Assembly (NCBI GenBank): GCA_965224215.1
Contig: CBDCYS010000039.1
Span: forward strand, 310,001-374,000
Length of the DNA stretch: 64,000 nt
Direction: 5' to 3'
Source: CBDCYS01 sp965224215
GTDB lineage: Bacteria > Acidobacteriota > Terriglobia > Bryobacterales > UBA6623
This document shows, in pieces, positions 25,519-34,358 of this stretch; the stretch's first letter is position 1; each line of letters starts with the position of its first letter. Both the position numbers and the translations under genes were made by a program. Below the pieces are notes generated by a model. That model did not search any database, was not told the origin of the DNA, and worked only from the letters and a program-made list of their open reading frames with translations.

Positions 25519-27776
25519 AACTGGATAGAAAACTCGTTAGCCTTGCTCTGTTAGCGCTCGTCCAACTTGCGCCGGCCGCCCTTCCCGCGCAGGCCGAAGA
25601 CAAGCCGCTACTGCTGGCAGAAATCTTCTCGAAGCACGGCCTGACGGGCCCCAAACCCACTCAGTTGCGCTGGAGCGCCGACGGCCGGATGCTGAGCTAC
25701 ATCCTGGAGAAACCGAACGGCGACCGCGACCTGTGGGCGGTCGAACCAGCGACGGGCAACAAAAGGGTCCTCGTCACTCATTCGGAACTTCAAAAGTTGG
25801 CGCCGACAACCGAGCAGGCTACCAACGATGAACGCGAGCGTGAGAGGCGGTTGCGCTATTCCGTGGCAGCCTACCTGTGGTCCCCGGACTCGAAATCCAT
25901 CCTGTTCACGAGCGCCGGACAACTCTACCTCTACGACCTAGCCGCCAAACGATCGCGGCCGATTGCGCCCGGCAAATCCGCTGTTCGATTCCCGAAGTTT
26001 TCTCCTAACGGACGCTGGATCTCTTTCGTTAATGAGCACGACATTTGGCTCGCTCCATCCAGCGGCGGCGAGGAGCGGCAGCTCACCCACGGCGCGACCG
26101 AGAACCTGTTCCATGGCGACCTGGACTGGGTCTACCCCGAAGAGTTTGGCGTTCGCTCGGCCTATTTCTGGTCGCCCGACAGCCTCCGGATCGCCTTTCT
26201 CGAACTCGATCAGACCGACGTTCCCTCCTATCCGATTCCGGATCTGCTTTCCGCAAAACCCAGCGTCGACCTGCAGCGCTACCCCAGGGCAGGAGATCCG
26301 AATCCGCGCTTGCGGGTCGGCATTGTCGAGACGAAACCCGGGAACAGGCGCAAGGCCCGCATCGTCTGGGTTAAGCATCGAGCGGAATACATCCCGCGAC
26401 TGGGCTGGGCTAATGAGGAGACGGTCTCGGTTCAGTTCATGAATCGCTCTCAGACCGAGCTGCAGTTGATCTTCGCCGACGCAGGAGATGGAGGCGTCCG
26501 CGAGATACTCGCCGAGCGCGACCCTCATTGGGTCAATGTGAGCGACGACCTGACCTTTCTCGAGGGATCCGGCGAATTCCTGTGGACCTCCGAGCGAACC
26601 GGATTCCGGCACATTTACCTCTACGGCTCGAACGGTCAGCTGAAAAGAACTCTGACCGAAGGGGAATGGGAAGTTAGCGCGATCGGGGGAGTTGACAAGG
26701 AAGGCGGCTGGGTTTACTACACATCAAACGAACACAATCCTCTCGGCAACGATCTTTACCGCGTGAAGCTCGACGGCAGCGCTGAGCGCGAAAAGCTAAC
26801 GAGCGAAAAAGGAACTCATCGCATCTCGATGGACTCGAAGGCGCAGTCGCTTGCCGACACTGACTCGGGTTTGATGAGGGTACCGAGCCTGAGCGTTCAG
26901 CACCTGTCGAGCGGCCGGCGCACTACCGTCCACGAAGCAAATTCAGTGGATGAATACGGGCTCGTGAAACCGGAAGTCATTGAAGTCAGGACCGGCGAGG
27001 TCAGGACCGCCGGAGTCAGGACCGGCGCAGTCGGGACCGGCGATAACGCCTTGATCCGCGTGATGCTGATGAAACCGAAGCAGCTCGACCCCGGCCGCAA
27101 GTACCCGCTCCTCATCTACGTATATGGCGGACCGCGCGCCCCTACGATTCGAGATGCCTGGGGAAGCCGTGGCCGTTTCCTGTTCCATCAGCGCCTGGCG
27201 CGACAGGGTTACATCGTCGCTCAGATCGATGACCGTGCGTCCTCGATTCTAGGCCACGGCTACGAGACCACCCTTGCCCGCAAATACGGCCAAGTCGCGG
27301 TGAAAGACTACGACACGGCAGTCGAGCACCTGAAGTCGCTCAACTTCATCGACCCGCAGAAAATCGCGATCTGGGGTTGGAGCGGCGGCGGTTTCAGCAC
27401 TTGCCTGGCCCTCACTAACAGCAAGCTTTTCAAGCTGGGCATTGCCGTAGCGCCGGTAACGGACTGGCACCTCTACGATTCGATCTACACCGAACGGTAT
27501 ATGGGACATCCGGAGAAAGAGCCGGACGCCTACAAAGAAACGTCAGCAGTCGCGGCGGCGAAAAACCTCCATGGAAGGTTGCTGCTCGTCCACGGCACCA
27601 GCGACGACAATGTCCACGTGCAAAACACGATGCAGATGGTGGACGCGTTGATTGCCGCCGGTAAGCCCTATGATCTGCAGCTTTTCCCAGGCAAGACCCA
27701 CTCGATCCATGGCGAGAAGGCGCGGTTGCATCTGTTCAGGGGGATAGAGGAGTACCTGGAAAAGCACCTCAAGTAG
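25515..27776 (+). CDS. Dipeptidyl peptidase IV-like serine peptidase (S9B)
   Basis: 753-residue secreted prolyl dipeptidyl peptidase. A signal peptide covers residues 1-27 (LALLALVQLAPAALPAQAE). Next comes a beta-propeller with the double-Glu motif DLDWVYPEEF near 202-211 that holds the substrate amino terminus. The C-terminal alpha/beta hydrolase has the nucleophile in GWSGGGF (Ser about 623), Asp about 697 in TSDDNVHVQNT and His about 729 in KTHSIHG. An in-frame 15-bp tandem repeat makes a VRTG-like stretch near residues 491-510, between propeller and hydrolase. The start overlaps the methyltransferase stop. It likely degrades peptides in the periplasm. Confidence 0.93.
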   Translation: MKLDRKLVSLALLALVQLAPAALPAQAEDKPLLLAEIFSKHGLTGPKPTQLRWSADGRMLSYILEKPNGDRDLWAVEPATGNKRVLVTHSELQKLAPTTEQATNDERERERRLRYSVAAYLWSPDSKSILFTSAGQLYLYDLAAKRSRPIAPGKSAVRFPKFSPNGRWISFVNEHDIWLAPSSGGEERQLTHGATENLFHGDLDWVYPEEFGVRSAYFWSPDSLRIAFLELDQTDVPSYPIPDLLSAKPSVDLQRYPRAGDPNPRLRVGIVETKPGNRRKARIVWVKHRAEYIPRLGWANEETVSVQFMNRSQTELQLIFADAGDGGVREILAERDPHWVNVSDDLTFLEGSGEFLWTSERTGFRHIYLYGSNGQLKRTLTEGEWEVSAIGGVDKEGGWVYYTSNEHNPLGNDLYRVKLDGSAEREKLTSEKGTHRISMDSKAQSLADTDSGLMRVPSLSVQHLSSGRRTTVHEANSVDEYGLVKPEVIEVRTGEVRTAGVRTGAVGTGDNALIRVMLMKPKQLDPGRKYPLLIYVYGGPRAPTIRDAWGSRGRFLFHQRLARQGYIVAQIDDRASSILGHGYETTLARKYGQVAVKDYDTAVEHLKSLNFIDPQKIAIWGWSGGGFSTCLALTNSKLFKLGIAVAPVTDWHLYDSIYTERYMGHPEKEPDAYKETSAVAAAKNLHGRLLLVHGTSDDNVHVQNTMQMVDALIAAGKPYDLQLFPGKTHSIHGEKARLHLFRGIEEYLEKHLK
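26985..27044. repeat. 15-bp tandem repeat inside the S9 peptidase gene
   Basis: Four units of GTCAGGACCGGCGAG with changes at a few positions run in frame and encode VRTGE-VRTAG-VRTGA-VGTGD. Being a multiple of three, copy changes would not break the frame. Confidence 0.8.
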
Positions 27777-27789
27777 GAGCCTTTCGCGC

Positions 27790-27805
27790 GGCGGTCCGTA
27801 CCGCC
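27790..27805. terminator. Hairpin between convergent genes
   Basis: GGCGGT-CCGT-ACCGCC lies between the stops of the peptidase gene (27776) and gdhA (27810). It could end transcription from both sides, but no T-run is present. Confidence 0.4.
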
Positions 27806-27809
27806 CACT

Positions 27810-29165
27810 CTAGACAACGCCCAGCGCGATCATCGCATCGGCGACCTTAATAAAGCCGCCGATATTGGCTCCCTTGACGTAGTTGATCGTTTCGCCGTCA
27901 CGGCCATGCTGCACGCACGTCGAGTGAATGCGCTTCATGACCTCTTGCAGCTTCGCGTCAACCTCAGCCCGGGTCCAGGTCATGAACTGGGCATTCTGAG
28001 TGCGCTCGAATCCCGAGACCGCAACCCCACCGGCATTAGCCGCTTTACCGGGCGCGAAGAGCACATTCGCCTTTTGAAGAACTTCCACGCCCGCAGGAGA
28101 GGTCGGCATGTTCGCCCCCTCGACCACCGCCATGACGCCGTTGTTCGCGAGCTCGGCCGCATCCTCGTGGCTGATCTCGTTCTGCGTCGCGCAGGGCATG
28201 GCGATATCCGCCTTGATGCTCCAGGGCCTTTTGCCAGCGTGATACTCGCAGCCGAACTTTTCGGCGTACTCGGATATCCGGCCGCGCCGGACCGTCTTGA
28301 GGTCGATCACGTAGTCCAGCTTCTCCTCATCAATGCCGTCGGGATCATAGATGAATCCCCCGGAATCGGAAAGTGTGACCACCTTGCCGCCAAGCTGTAT
28401 GAGCTTCTCCGCCGCGAACTGAGCGACGTTCCCCGAGCCCGATACCAAGCACACCTTGCCTTTGACACTCTCGCCACGAACCCGCAGCATCTCGCGCAAG
28501 AAATAGACCGCGCCGTAGCCGGTAGCCTCCGTTCGGATCAAGCTGCCGCCAAAGGTCGCCCCCTTGCCCGTCATCGCGCCGGTCACCTCATTGCTCAGGC
28601 GCTTATATTGGCCGAACAAATATCCGATCTCACGGCCCCCGACGCCGATGTCACCGGCCGGAATGTCGCGGTTTTGGCCGATATACTTCCACAACTCCGC
28701 CATGAACGATTGGCAAAAGCGCATCACCTCGTCGTCGGACTTCCCTTTGGGATTAAAATTCGCCCCGCCCTTTGCGCCCCCCATCGGCAGCGTCGTCAGA
28801 CTGTTCTTCAGCGTCTGCTCAAATCCGAGAAACTTCATCACGCTGACAGTCACCGAAGGATGAAACCGCAGCCCGCCTTTGTAGGGCCCGATGGCATTGT
28901 TGAACTGCACGCGAAAACCGCGATTGACGCGCACGTTGCGCTCATCGTCCTTCCAAGTGACGCGAAAGGTGATGATGCGGTCCGGTTCAGTCAGCCGCTC
29001 CAGGATCTGCTCCTTGCGGTAAATCGGATTTTCCATGGTGAAGGGCAAGATCGTCTCCGCCACTTCGCGGACAGCTTGGTGAAACTCCGGTTGGCCAGGG
29101 TTGCGGCGCGCCAACCCGTTCATGAAACGTTTCAGTTCGGACTCGACTTCGTTGTTGTTGGGCAT
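27810..29165 (-). CDS. gdhA: NADP-type glutamate dehydrogenase
   Basis: Hexameric glutamate dehydrogenase (2-oxoglutarate + NH3 + NAD(P)H to glutamate), a cytoplasmic nitrogen-assimilation enzyme. 451 residues is normal for the bacterial NADP class. Seen: GFRVQFNNAIGPYKGGLRFH (residues ~84-103) with PMGGAKGG holding the catalytic lysine, DIPAGDIGVGGREIGYL, TGKGATFGGSLIRTEATGYG and nucleotide-binding VSGSGNVAQFAAEKL near 243. PCATQNEIS, ANNGVMAVVEGANMP and KAANAGGVAVSG follow in order. ATG 29165 follows a 306-base gap before the IS3 remnant, with no clear promoter seen. Cofactor preference is inferred from length class and motif set. Confidence 0.97.
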   Translation of the reverse strand: MPNNNEVESELKRFMNGLARRNPGQPEFHQAVREVAETILPFTMENPIYRKEQILERLTEPDRIITFRVTWKDDERNVRVNRGFRVQFNNAIGPYKGGLRFHPSVTVSVMKFLGFEQTLKNSLTTLPMGGAKGGANFNPKGKSDDEVMRFCQSFMAELWKYIGQNRDIPAGDIGVGGREIGYLFGQYKRLSNEVTGAMTGKGATFGGSLIRTEATGYGAVYFLREMLRVRGESVKGKVCLVSGSGNVAQFAAEKLIQLGGKVVTLSDSGGFIYDPDGIDEEKLDYVIDLKTVRRGRISEYAEKFGCEYHAGKRPWSIKADIAMPCATQNEISHEDAAELANNGVMAVVEGANMPTSPAGVEVLQKANVLFAPGKAANAGGVAVSGFERTQNAQFMTWTRAEVDAKLQEVMKRIHSTCVQHGRDGETINYVKGANIGGFIKVADAMIALGVV

Positions 29166-29471
29166 AGTTGTTCTTTAGATTCTCGCGCATGCGGGTGGCC
29201 CTTGTCCTCTGTTTGGAGTGGACCCCTGAGGCGAGGCCAAGAAATTGGGGACGTGTTGCAGTTGACTGAAAAAGCATAGCGTATCCAACCGAAACAGGGC
29301 ATGATCAAAGCAGCCGGGGAAGCGGAGGCGGGCTCTGGTGGAGACCAACCCGCCAAGGAATACCCGGCTGCAGACTCATCGAGACGATGAGTGCGGGGTG
29401 CGGCTCGAGGGCCGTATCCCGCCTTGTCCTTCGTCATCGGATCGTTAGATCTGCTCATGCCTTGAGAAAAC

Positions 29472-29894
29472 TCAGGCGGCGTCAGCCGCCTCTTCCCCTA
29501 GCCGCTCATACTCTTCCGGCGGCCGATAGCCCAGCGAAGAATGCAAGCGCGTGCGATTGTATTCCCGCTCAATGTAGGCGCCGATCTGAGCCTGCGCCTC
29601 GCTCAAACTTTCATATTCGTTCCATTCGACTTCCTCCGTTTTCAAAGTCTTGAAAAAGCTTTCCACGTAAGCGTTGTCCTGCGGCCGGCCCTTGCGGCTC
29701 ATCGATATCTTGGCGCCGGCTTGCCGCAATGTGGCCACATAAGCCTCCGAAGCGTACTGCGAACCTTGGTCAGAATGATGCATCCAACCCGGCGCCGGAC
29801 AGCGGCTGCTCAACGCCTCTGTGAGCGCCGCCAGCGGCAACTCGGTTTTCATGTTCGGACCGACAGCCCAACCCACGACGCGCCGCGAAAACAC
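29472..29894 (-). pseudogene. IS3 orfB transposase, C-terminal part
   Basis: 140 residues of rve-type transposase without its N-terminus: GWMHHSDQGSQYASEAY with the second catalytic Asp, KGRPQDNAYVESFFKTLK with the Glu, and YIEREYNRTRLHSSLGYRPPEEYE at the end. The missing front continues across the IS1380 insertion. Reading from the right fragment (HFVYVVVVL) into this one (LDVFSRRVVGW) restores the usual family sequence. Confidence 0.85.
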
Positions 29895-29901
29895 GTCTAA
29901 C

Positions 29902-31568
29902 CCTGGATTTCCACTTTAGTTTCGATTCTGCTAACCATCGGGTGGGCTCGGACGCCTTTATTTATGCGGGTTGGAAAGCACTCAAGGCGCTGAGGAGATC
30001 AACACCCAAGGGGTGAAAAAGAAAACAAGCCGTTCCAGCTAAGCTTCAACGGCTTATTGAAAGTCGATTTCCAAGGATCGCGTGTCACTTCCGACGGCGG
30101 GCTGATCCTGGTTCGGGAGTTGGACGAACGGCTCGGGCTCGGCAAGCTGATCGAGGAGCATCTCAGCGACTCGCGACAAGGCTTGAACAAGAAGTTCCCG
30201 CTGGCCGATCTGCTGCGGCAGTCGGTCTACAGCCGACTCGCCGGCTACGAGGACCTCAATGACGCTGTTCGAGTATCCGCCGATCCGACCTTTCGCTTGA
30301 TCGGCTCGCAGAAGAACTGGGATCGCGGCGGGACGCTCACCTCGCGGCTACAGAGCTTCGAGACAGGGCTGCTCGCGAGTGAGGAGAATCTGCTGGGATT
30401 GATGGCGGTGAACCGCGAGTTGGTCGCGCAAGCTGAGACGACGGACGACTGCGAGCGCGTTGTGCTGGACATGGACTCGACCGAGAGCCCGGTTCACGGA
30501 CAGCAGGAAGGCAGTGCCTACAACGGGCACTTCGAGTCGGTCTGCTACCACCCGCTATTGCTGTTCAACCAGCATGGTGATTGTCTGGCGGCGAAGCTGC
30601 GTCCAGGCAACGTGCACAGTGCTGAGGACTGGAACGAGTTGCTGCTGCCGGAGATCGAGCGCCAACAGACTGCGGCCAAACAGGTCACCTTCCGGGGCGA
30701 TGCGGCCTTTGCTAAGCCGGAGATTTATGAGTCTTCCGAGGAACGCGGAGTGCAATACGCCATTCGCATTCCGGCCAATAGGAGCCTGGAGTTGGAGATC
30801 GAAGACATCTTGTTTCGTCCACCGGGAAGGCCCTCCCGCAAGCCCTTGGTGCACTACAAGAGTTTTCGCTATCAGGCCGCGAGCTGGTCGAAGGCGCGAC
30901 GGGTTGTCGCCAAGGTCGAGCATCATCTAGGTGAGCTGTTTCCCCGCATTGGCTTCATCGTCACGAACATGAGCTTGCCAAGTCGCTCAGTGGTGCGTTT
31001 CTACAACAAGCGCGGGACGGCCGAGCAGTGGATCAAAGAAGGCAAACAGGCGACACACTGGACACGGCTGTCATGCCATCGTTTCCGGGCCAACGAAGTC
31101 CGCCTGCAACTCAGCGTGCTGGCCTACAACCTGGGTAATCTCTGGCGGCGGCTGGGGTTGCCGCAGCGAATCAAAAGCTAGTCGCTAACGAGCTTGCAGC
31201 ACCGGCTGATGAAGACCGGTGGGCGGCTGGTCAAGCATGCCCGCTACTACTGGTTGCTGCTGGCGGAGGGGCATCTGAACCGGCGGCTGTTCGCTGACAT
31301 GCTGCACAGGATCTGGGCGCTGCCGCTGCCGAGCGGGTAGCCTTGACCGGGCGAGGATCAACAGCTTTTGGCTCAAAACCGTTTTGCAGGGAACAGTCTC
31401 GGCCGGAGCGGGGTTCAACCCGCTCAATCAACGTCTGTGAACGGTGGGACGAGGCGCTGGCGGCTACCGGTGACGGTGATGCGCAGTGTTCAGCCTGGGA
31501 AAGACGTGTTGTTCGGAGCGGCGTGGTGTATACTGTGCCCGTGCCAGGGTCAAAATGGAAATCCTGGG
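29902..31568 (+). mobile_element. IS1380-type insertion sequence inside IS3
   Basis: Ends are CCTGGATTTCCAC (29902) and the near-complement TGGAAATCCTGGG ending at 31568. A 4-bp target duplication TAAC is at 29898-29901 and 31569-31572. Removing the element and one TAAC rejoins the IS3 orfB frame (VVVVL-DVFSRR), confirming the boundaries. Confidence 0.88.
30057..31181 (+). CDS. IS1380 family transposase with premature TAG
   Basis: DDE transposase with FQGSRVTSDGGLILVREL at the front, VVLDMDSTESPVHG (first Asp) near 137, VTFRGDAAFAKPEIY (second Asp) near 215 and YNKRGTAEQWIKEGKQA (Glu) near 322. Two defects are seen. The annotated TTG start lacks about 15 residues of normal N-terminus (in-frame KPFQLSFNGLLKVDF upstream; the likely GTG at 30014 is out of frame by one base). 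A TAG at 31179-31181 stops the protein, although the frame continues through SLTSLQHRLMKTGGRLVKHARYYW to 31340 as in complete members (TGG to TAG would explain it). Probably inactive. Confidence 0.8.
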   Translation: MKVDFQGSRVTSDGGLILVRELDERLGLGKLIEEHLSDSRQGLNKKFPLADLLRQSVYSRLAGYEDLNDAVRVSADPTFRLIGSQKNWDRGGTLTSRLQSFETGLLASEENLLGLMAVNRELVAQAETTDDCERVVLDMDSTESPVHGQQEGSAYNGHFESVCYHPLLLFNQHGDCLAAKLRPGNVHSAEDWNELLLPEIERQQTAAKQVTFRGDAAFAKPEIYESSEERGVQYAIRIPANRSLELEIEDILFRPPGRPSRKPLVHYKSFRYQAASWSKARRVVAKVEHHLGELFPRIGFIVTNMSLPSRSVVRFYNKRGTAEQWIKEGKQATHWTRLSCHRFRANEVRLQLSVLAYNLGNLWRRLGLPQRIKS

Positions 31569-31572
31569 TAAC

Positions 31573-31864
31573 ACCACGACCACATAGACGAAGTGATTTC
31601 TCAATCGCACATAACTGATATCGGAGCCCCACAGCTGGTTCGGGCCCGTTGGCCGAAACTCGAGCGCCAGCGCTTGCGGTTGACCGTCAGTTTTTGGCGG
31701 CGCAACTGATGGGTCGTCCGCCGCGTGCCGTAGGCCGGATGCTCCAAGGCAGCGTTGACAATCGCCTGACGAACTCGTCGGGCGTGCTCGCTCTCGGGCT
31801 TCGGCTTGCGGTAGAGGCCGGCGCGAGCCAGCCCGCTCAACTGGCACAAATCGCGTGTGCTCAT
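31573..31864 (-). pseudogene. IS3 orfB transposase, N-terminal part with internal loss
   Basis: Begins MSTRDLCQLSGLARAGLYRK at 31864, overlapping the orfA stop (ATGA). It reads normally to TVNRKR, then lacks the usual segment before LEFRPTGPNQLWGSDISYV, which appears in another frame. A deletion with frameshift near 31665 is therefore likely. It ends at the IS1380 insertion (31572). Confidence 0.75.
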
Positions 31865-32178
31865 TTTGCTTCGTTTGCCTTGCCGCCTTGCTGCCCGTGC
31901 TTCGCCAGTGACACGCTGGTTCCACTGACGATGCGCGGCCGGCGCAGATCCTCGACACGCCGCAAGGCTGCGGACAAAAAATCAATCTCCATGGCCTGGC
32001 GGCCGACTTTGCGTTCCAGCTCGGCAACGCGGGCCTGGGCTTCGCCTCCGGGCTCGACCCGGGTGCTGCCGTTGGGGCGGCGTCCGGGACCGCGCGCCAA
32101 GGCCGAACCCGACTCGCCGGCTTGGAGCCGACTGACGGCCGCCAGCTTGAATTCCTTTGTGAATCGTCTTCTAGACAA
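31861..32178 (-). CDS. IS3 orfA (helix-turn-helix subunit)
   Basis: 105-residue Transposase_8-type protein: RRRFTKEFKLAAVSRLQAGE helix-turn-helix start, then a leucine-zipper-like region (AQARVAELERKVGRQAMEIDFL) typical for OrfA oligomerisation. The ATGA overlap with orfB at 31861-31864 is seen, though family members often use frameshifting. Its partner orfB is broken, so the element is immobile on its own. Confidence 0.85.
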   Translation of the reverse strand: MSRRRFTKEFKLAAVSRLQAGESGSALARGPGRRPNGSTRVEPGGEAQARVAELERKVGRQAMEIDFLSAALRRVEDLRRPRIVSGTSVSLAKHGQQGGKANEAK

Positions 32179-32227
32179 TCGAACCTCCTTTCCGTTCCCT
32201 GGTCCATTGTCCCTTCTTTCCTGGCCT

Positions 32228-32267
32228 CACTTTTCGGGTCCATTCCACACTTTTCGGGTCCATTCCA
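32228..32267. repeat. Doubled 20-bp IS3 end
   Basis: Two adjacent exact copies of CACTTTTCGGGTCCATTCCA. This is probably the terminal repeat of the IS3 element present twice, as after a tandem insertion or slip. Confidence 0.7.
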
Positions 32268-32351
32268 GTTTGTCCCTTTGTTGTTGCGCAACGCCCCGCT
32301 TGCCCCAACCTTACTGTTCCGCAAAGCGCAACTCAGCTACCATGAAAACCC

Positions 32352-32735
32352 GTGGAAACCCGCCTCCGCTTCCTGTTAGGCGACCTGTTCGCAAACGCCT
32401 CGCTGGGAACACTCACCGCGCTTGTCTGCGCTGGCTTCGTCGGTGAAAACTGGATCCCGCTGCTCGCGATGCTCGTTGGTATGCTGCTCGGCATGATCCT
32501 CGCATTTGTCGCGTCCATTGTCTTTGGTATTTACTTCGGAGCCTTCGAAATCATGATTCCGCTGATGCTGACCGGAATGATCTCCGGGATGGCCGTGGCC
32601 ATGCTCGCGGCAATGGGCCCGCTGCCCGTCGGTGAGGCCATCCAATGGGGAACCGCTTTGGGAATCGCCACGCTCGCGCTCACCTACCTGGCAAACGCAT
32701 TTCTGGGCGGGGAGGTGAGCCGATGGACCGCGTGA
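32352..32735 (+). CDS. Small integral membrane protein, unknown function
   Basis: 127 residues with four hydrophobic helices (about residues 12-32, 34-58, 66-85, 95-115) rich in Gly and Met: PLLAMLVGMLLGMILAF and MLTGMISGMAVAMLAAM. GTG 32352 is used; an ATG at 32341 is out of frame. The end overlaps the methyltransferase start by 13 bases, so the two are probably co-translated. GxxxG-like and Met-rich helices are reminiscent of small metal-handling membrane proteins, but no family is recognised. Confidence 0.6.
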   Translation: METRLRFLLGDLFANASLGTLTALVCAGFVGENWIPLLAMLVGMLLGMILAFVASIVFGIYFGAFEIMIPLMLTGMISGMAVAMLAAMGPLPVGEAIQWGTALGIATLALTYLANAFLGGEVSRWTA

Positions 32736-33397
32736 ACCGAGAAAAGTGGGACGCCGGGGCGGCGAGGTACGATCTGTTCGCCCGTGGCCCCGAACTCCGC
32801 TGGGCAGACTACAAAGAGACCTTCTTTGCGCCCATGCAAGGCAAAGTGCTGTTTCTGGCGGCCGGAACCGGCCTCGACTTCCAGTTCTTCCCGCCGCACC
32901 AACGCATAACCGCTATCGACATTAGCCCCAAAATGCTCGAGAAGGCCGCTCCCCGGGCCAAGCAATACAAGGGCACGATCGACTTGCGAGAAATGGACGT
33001 CGACAACCTCAGCTTCCCTGACGCCAGCTTCGATCAGATCTTCACAGCGTGTACGTTCTGCTCGGTCCCAGACCCGGTTCACGGCCTAGAGCAGTTGCGC
33101 CGCGTCCTCAAACCGGGAGGGCAACTGCGGATGTTCGAACACACTGGTAGCCGCTGGTTTCCCTTCAACCTGCTGCTGGAGCTGATGACACCCATCACCC
33201 GCCTGACGGGCCCGGAAGTAAACCGTCCTACGGTGGAGAACGTGGTAAGAGCGGGCTTTACGATACAGAGAGTCAACAACCTCTACCTGGACGTAGTGAA
33301 GACCATCGAAGCAATCAGAGCCGACAACGCAAGCGACGGGTCAGCAAGCGCGCAAGGGCACCCCAGGTTAAACCCGGGCCCCCGCTTCGTTCGCTGA
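32723..33397 (+). CDS. SAM-dependent methyltransferase (methyltransf_11 type)
   Basis: Class I methyltransferase of 224 residues. ATG 32723 has a strong GGAGGTGA just upstream. Motif I is VLFLAAGTGLDFQFF near residue 40, then ITAIDISPKMLEKA, REMDVDNLSFPDASFDQIF and LRRVLKPGGQLRMFEH near 130. The pattern resembles small-molecule or phospholipid N-methyltransferases. The last about 22 codons and the stop lie in a palindromic repeat (33329-33409), so the C-terminal tail (ASDGSASAQGHPRLNPG) is repeat-derived. Overlaps the membrane protein upstream. Confidence 0.85.
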   Translation: MDRVNREKWDAGAARYDLFARGPELRWADYKETFFAPMQGKVLFLAAGTGLDFQFFPPHQRITAIDISPKMLEKAAPRAKQYKGTIDLREMDVDNLSFPDASFDQIFTACTFCSVPDPVHGLEQLRRVLKPGGQLRMFEHTGSRWFPFNLLLELMTPITRLTGPEVNRPTVENVVRAGFTIQRVNNLYLDVVKTIEAIRADNASDGSASAQGHPRLNPGPRFVR

Positions 33398-33409
33398 CCC
33401 GTCGCTTGC
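33329..33409. repeat. Palindromic repeat at the end of the methyltransferase gene
   Basis: 17-bp perfect arms GCAAGCGACGGGTCAGC (33329-33345) and its complement (33393-33409), with a 47-base centre. The methyltransferase stop TGA (33395-33397) is in the right arm. Related fragments (TCGCTTGTGCTTTGAC) continue to about 33465. Confidence 0.8.
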
Positions 33410-33470
33410 GCTCTGGGCTCTGACCGGCGCTCTGGGCTCTGAAAACCCCTCGCTTGTGCTTTGACAACGC

Positions 33471-34358
33471 CTACGACAGATGCGCTTTGAAAAACTCCAG
33501 AGTACGACTCCAAGCTAGCTTGGCCGCCGCCTCGTCATAACGTGGAGTCGTATCGTTGTGAAAACCGTGGTTCGTCTCCGGATAAACGTGCGCCGTATAC
33601 CGCTTCCCGTTCGCCTTGAGAGCCGCCTCATAAGCCGGCCACCCCGCATTGACTCGCTCATCCAGTCCTGCATAGTGCAGCAATAAAGGAGCGTTAATCT
33701 TGGGGACATCCGCCGCCGCGGCCTGCCGGCCATAGAACGGAACCGCCACCGCCAAGTCCGGCACGCGCACCGCCAGAGCGTTCGAGATCCCTCCGCCATA
33801 GCAGAACCCGACACAACCCACCTTGCCCGTGCAATCGCTGTGTGATTGAAGGTGGCGGACGGCGGCCACAAAGTCCTCGAGCAGTTTCGCGCCGTCAAGC
33901 TCGCGCTGCATCCGCCGCCCGTCGTCATCGTTTCCGGGATACCCGCCCGCCGGCGTCAGGCCATCCGGAGCCAGCGCCAGGAATCCCGCCGCGCCCGCTC
34001 GCCGAGCCACGTCTTCGATGTAGGGGTTGAGCCCGCGATTCTCATGAATCACCAGGACGCCGGGCAACTTGCCGGTAGCGCCCGCCGGACGCACCAACAA
34101 CGCCTTGATCGAGCCATGCCCCTTCGGCGACTCATACTCGATACGGCTAGTCTGAATTCTGCTGTCGCCTTCAGGGACCTGCTGGCCCCAGGCATAGTTC
34201 GGGCTCAAGCTCGCGAAGATGGCCGCCGCGGTCGTCCCGCCAACAGCGAAAGGAGCAGCTTGATCAAGAAACTCCCGGCGGTTGATCCCGCCGTGAACAT
34301 ACTGATCGAAAAGCTTCAAAACCCGCGGATGAAAATCAGTTGCTTTCTTTCGTGACAT
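33471..34358 (-). CDS. Dienelactone hydrolase family protein
   Basis: Alpha/beta hydrolase of 295 residues from ATG 34358, which has GGAGG eight bases upstream; the frame continues upstream but is not needed. A Tat-like segment NRREFLDQAAPFAVGGTTAA lies at about residues 25-45, so export is likely. Triad: Cys in GCVGFCYGGG near 185, Asp in YAGLDERVN and His in YPETNHGFHND. A conserved Glu is in VIHENRGL, as in dienelactone hydrolases. It may hydrolyse lactones or esters. Divergent from the ceramidase-like gene at 34560. Confidence 0.9.
   Translation of the reverse strand: MSRKKATDFHPRVLKLFDQYVHGGINRREFLDQAAPFAVGGTTAAAIFASLSPNYAWGQQVPEGDSRIQTSRIEYESPKGHGSIKALLVRPAGATGKLPGVLVIHENRGLNPYIEDVARRAGAAGFLALAPDGLTPAGGYPGNDDDGRRMQRELDGAKLLEDFVAAVRHLQSHSDCTGKVGCVGFCYGGGISNALAVRVPDLAVAVPFYGRQAAAADVPKINAPLLLHYAGLDERVNAGWPAYEAALKANGKRYTAHVYPETNHGFHNDTTPRYDEAAAKLAWSRTLEFFKAHLS

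Larger units (their letters stand above)
29472..32267 (-). mobile_element. IS3-family element, degraded and interrupted
   Basis: orfA is at 32178-31861, the orfB start at 31864 and the orfB end at 29894-29472. An IS1380-type element (29902-31568) splits orfB. Independently, orfB has lost an internal piece near 31665. The right end has a doubled 20-bp sequence (CACTTTTCGGGTCCATTCCA at 32228-32247 and 32248-32267), the likely terminal region. The left end beyond 29472 is not clear. Confidence 0.75.

Noticed and set aside
27906..29279. 457-residue + strand frame opposite gdhA
   Set aside because: Antisense shadow of a well-recognised gene; no domain.
1744..31181. Possible amber (TAG) recoding, since two frames continue past TAG (1744, 31179)
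   Set aside because: TAG is used as the ordinary stop of several intact genes here (gdhA, the S9 peptidase, the M19 dipeptidase, IS110 and ISNCY transposases), so reassignment is not supported.
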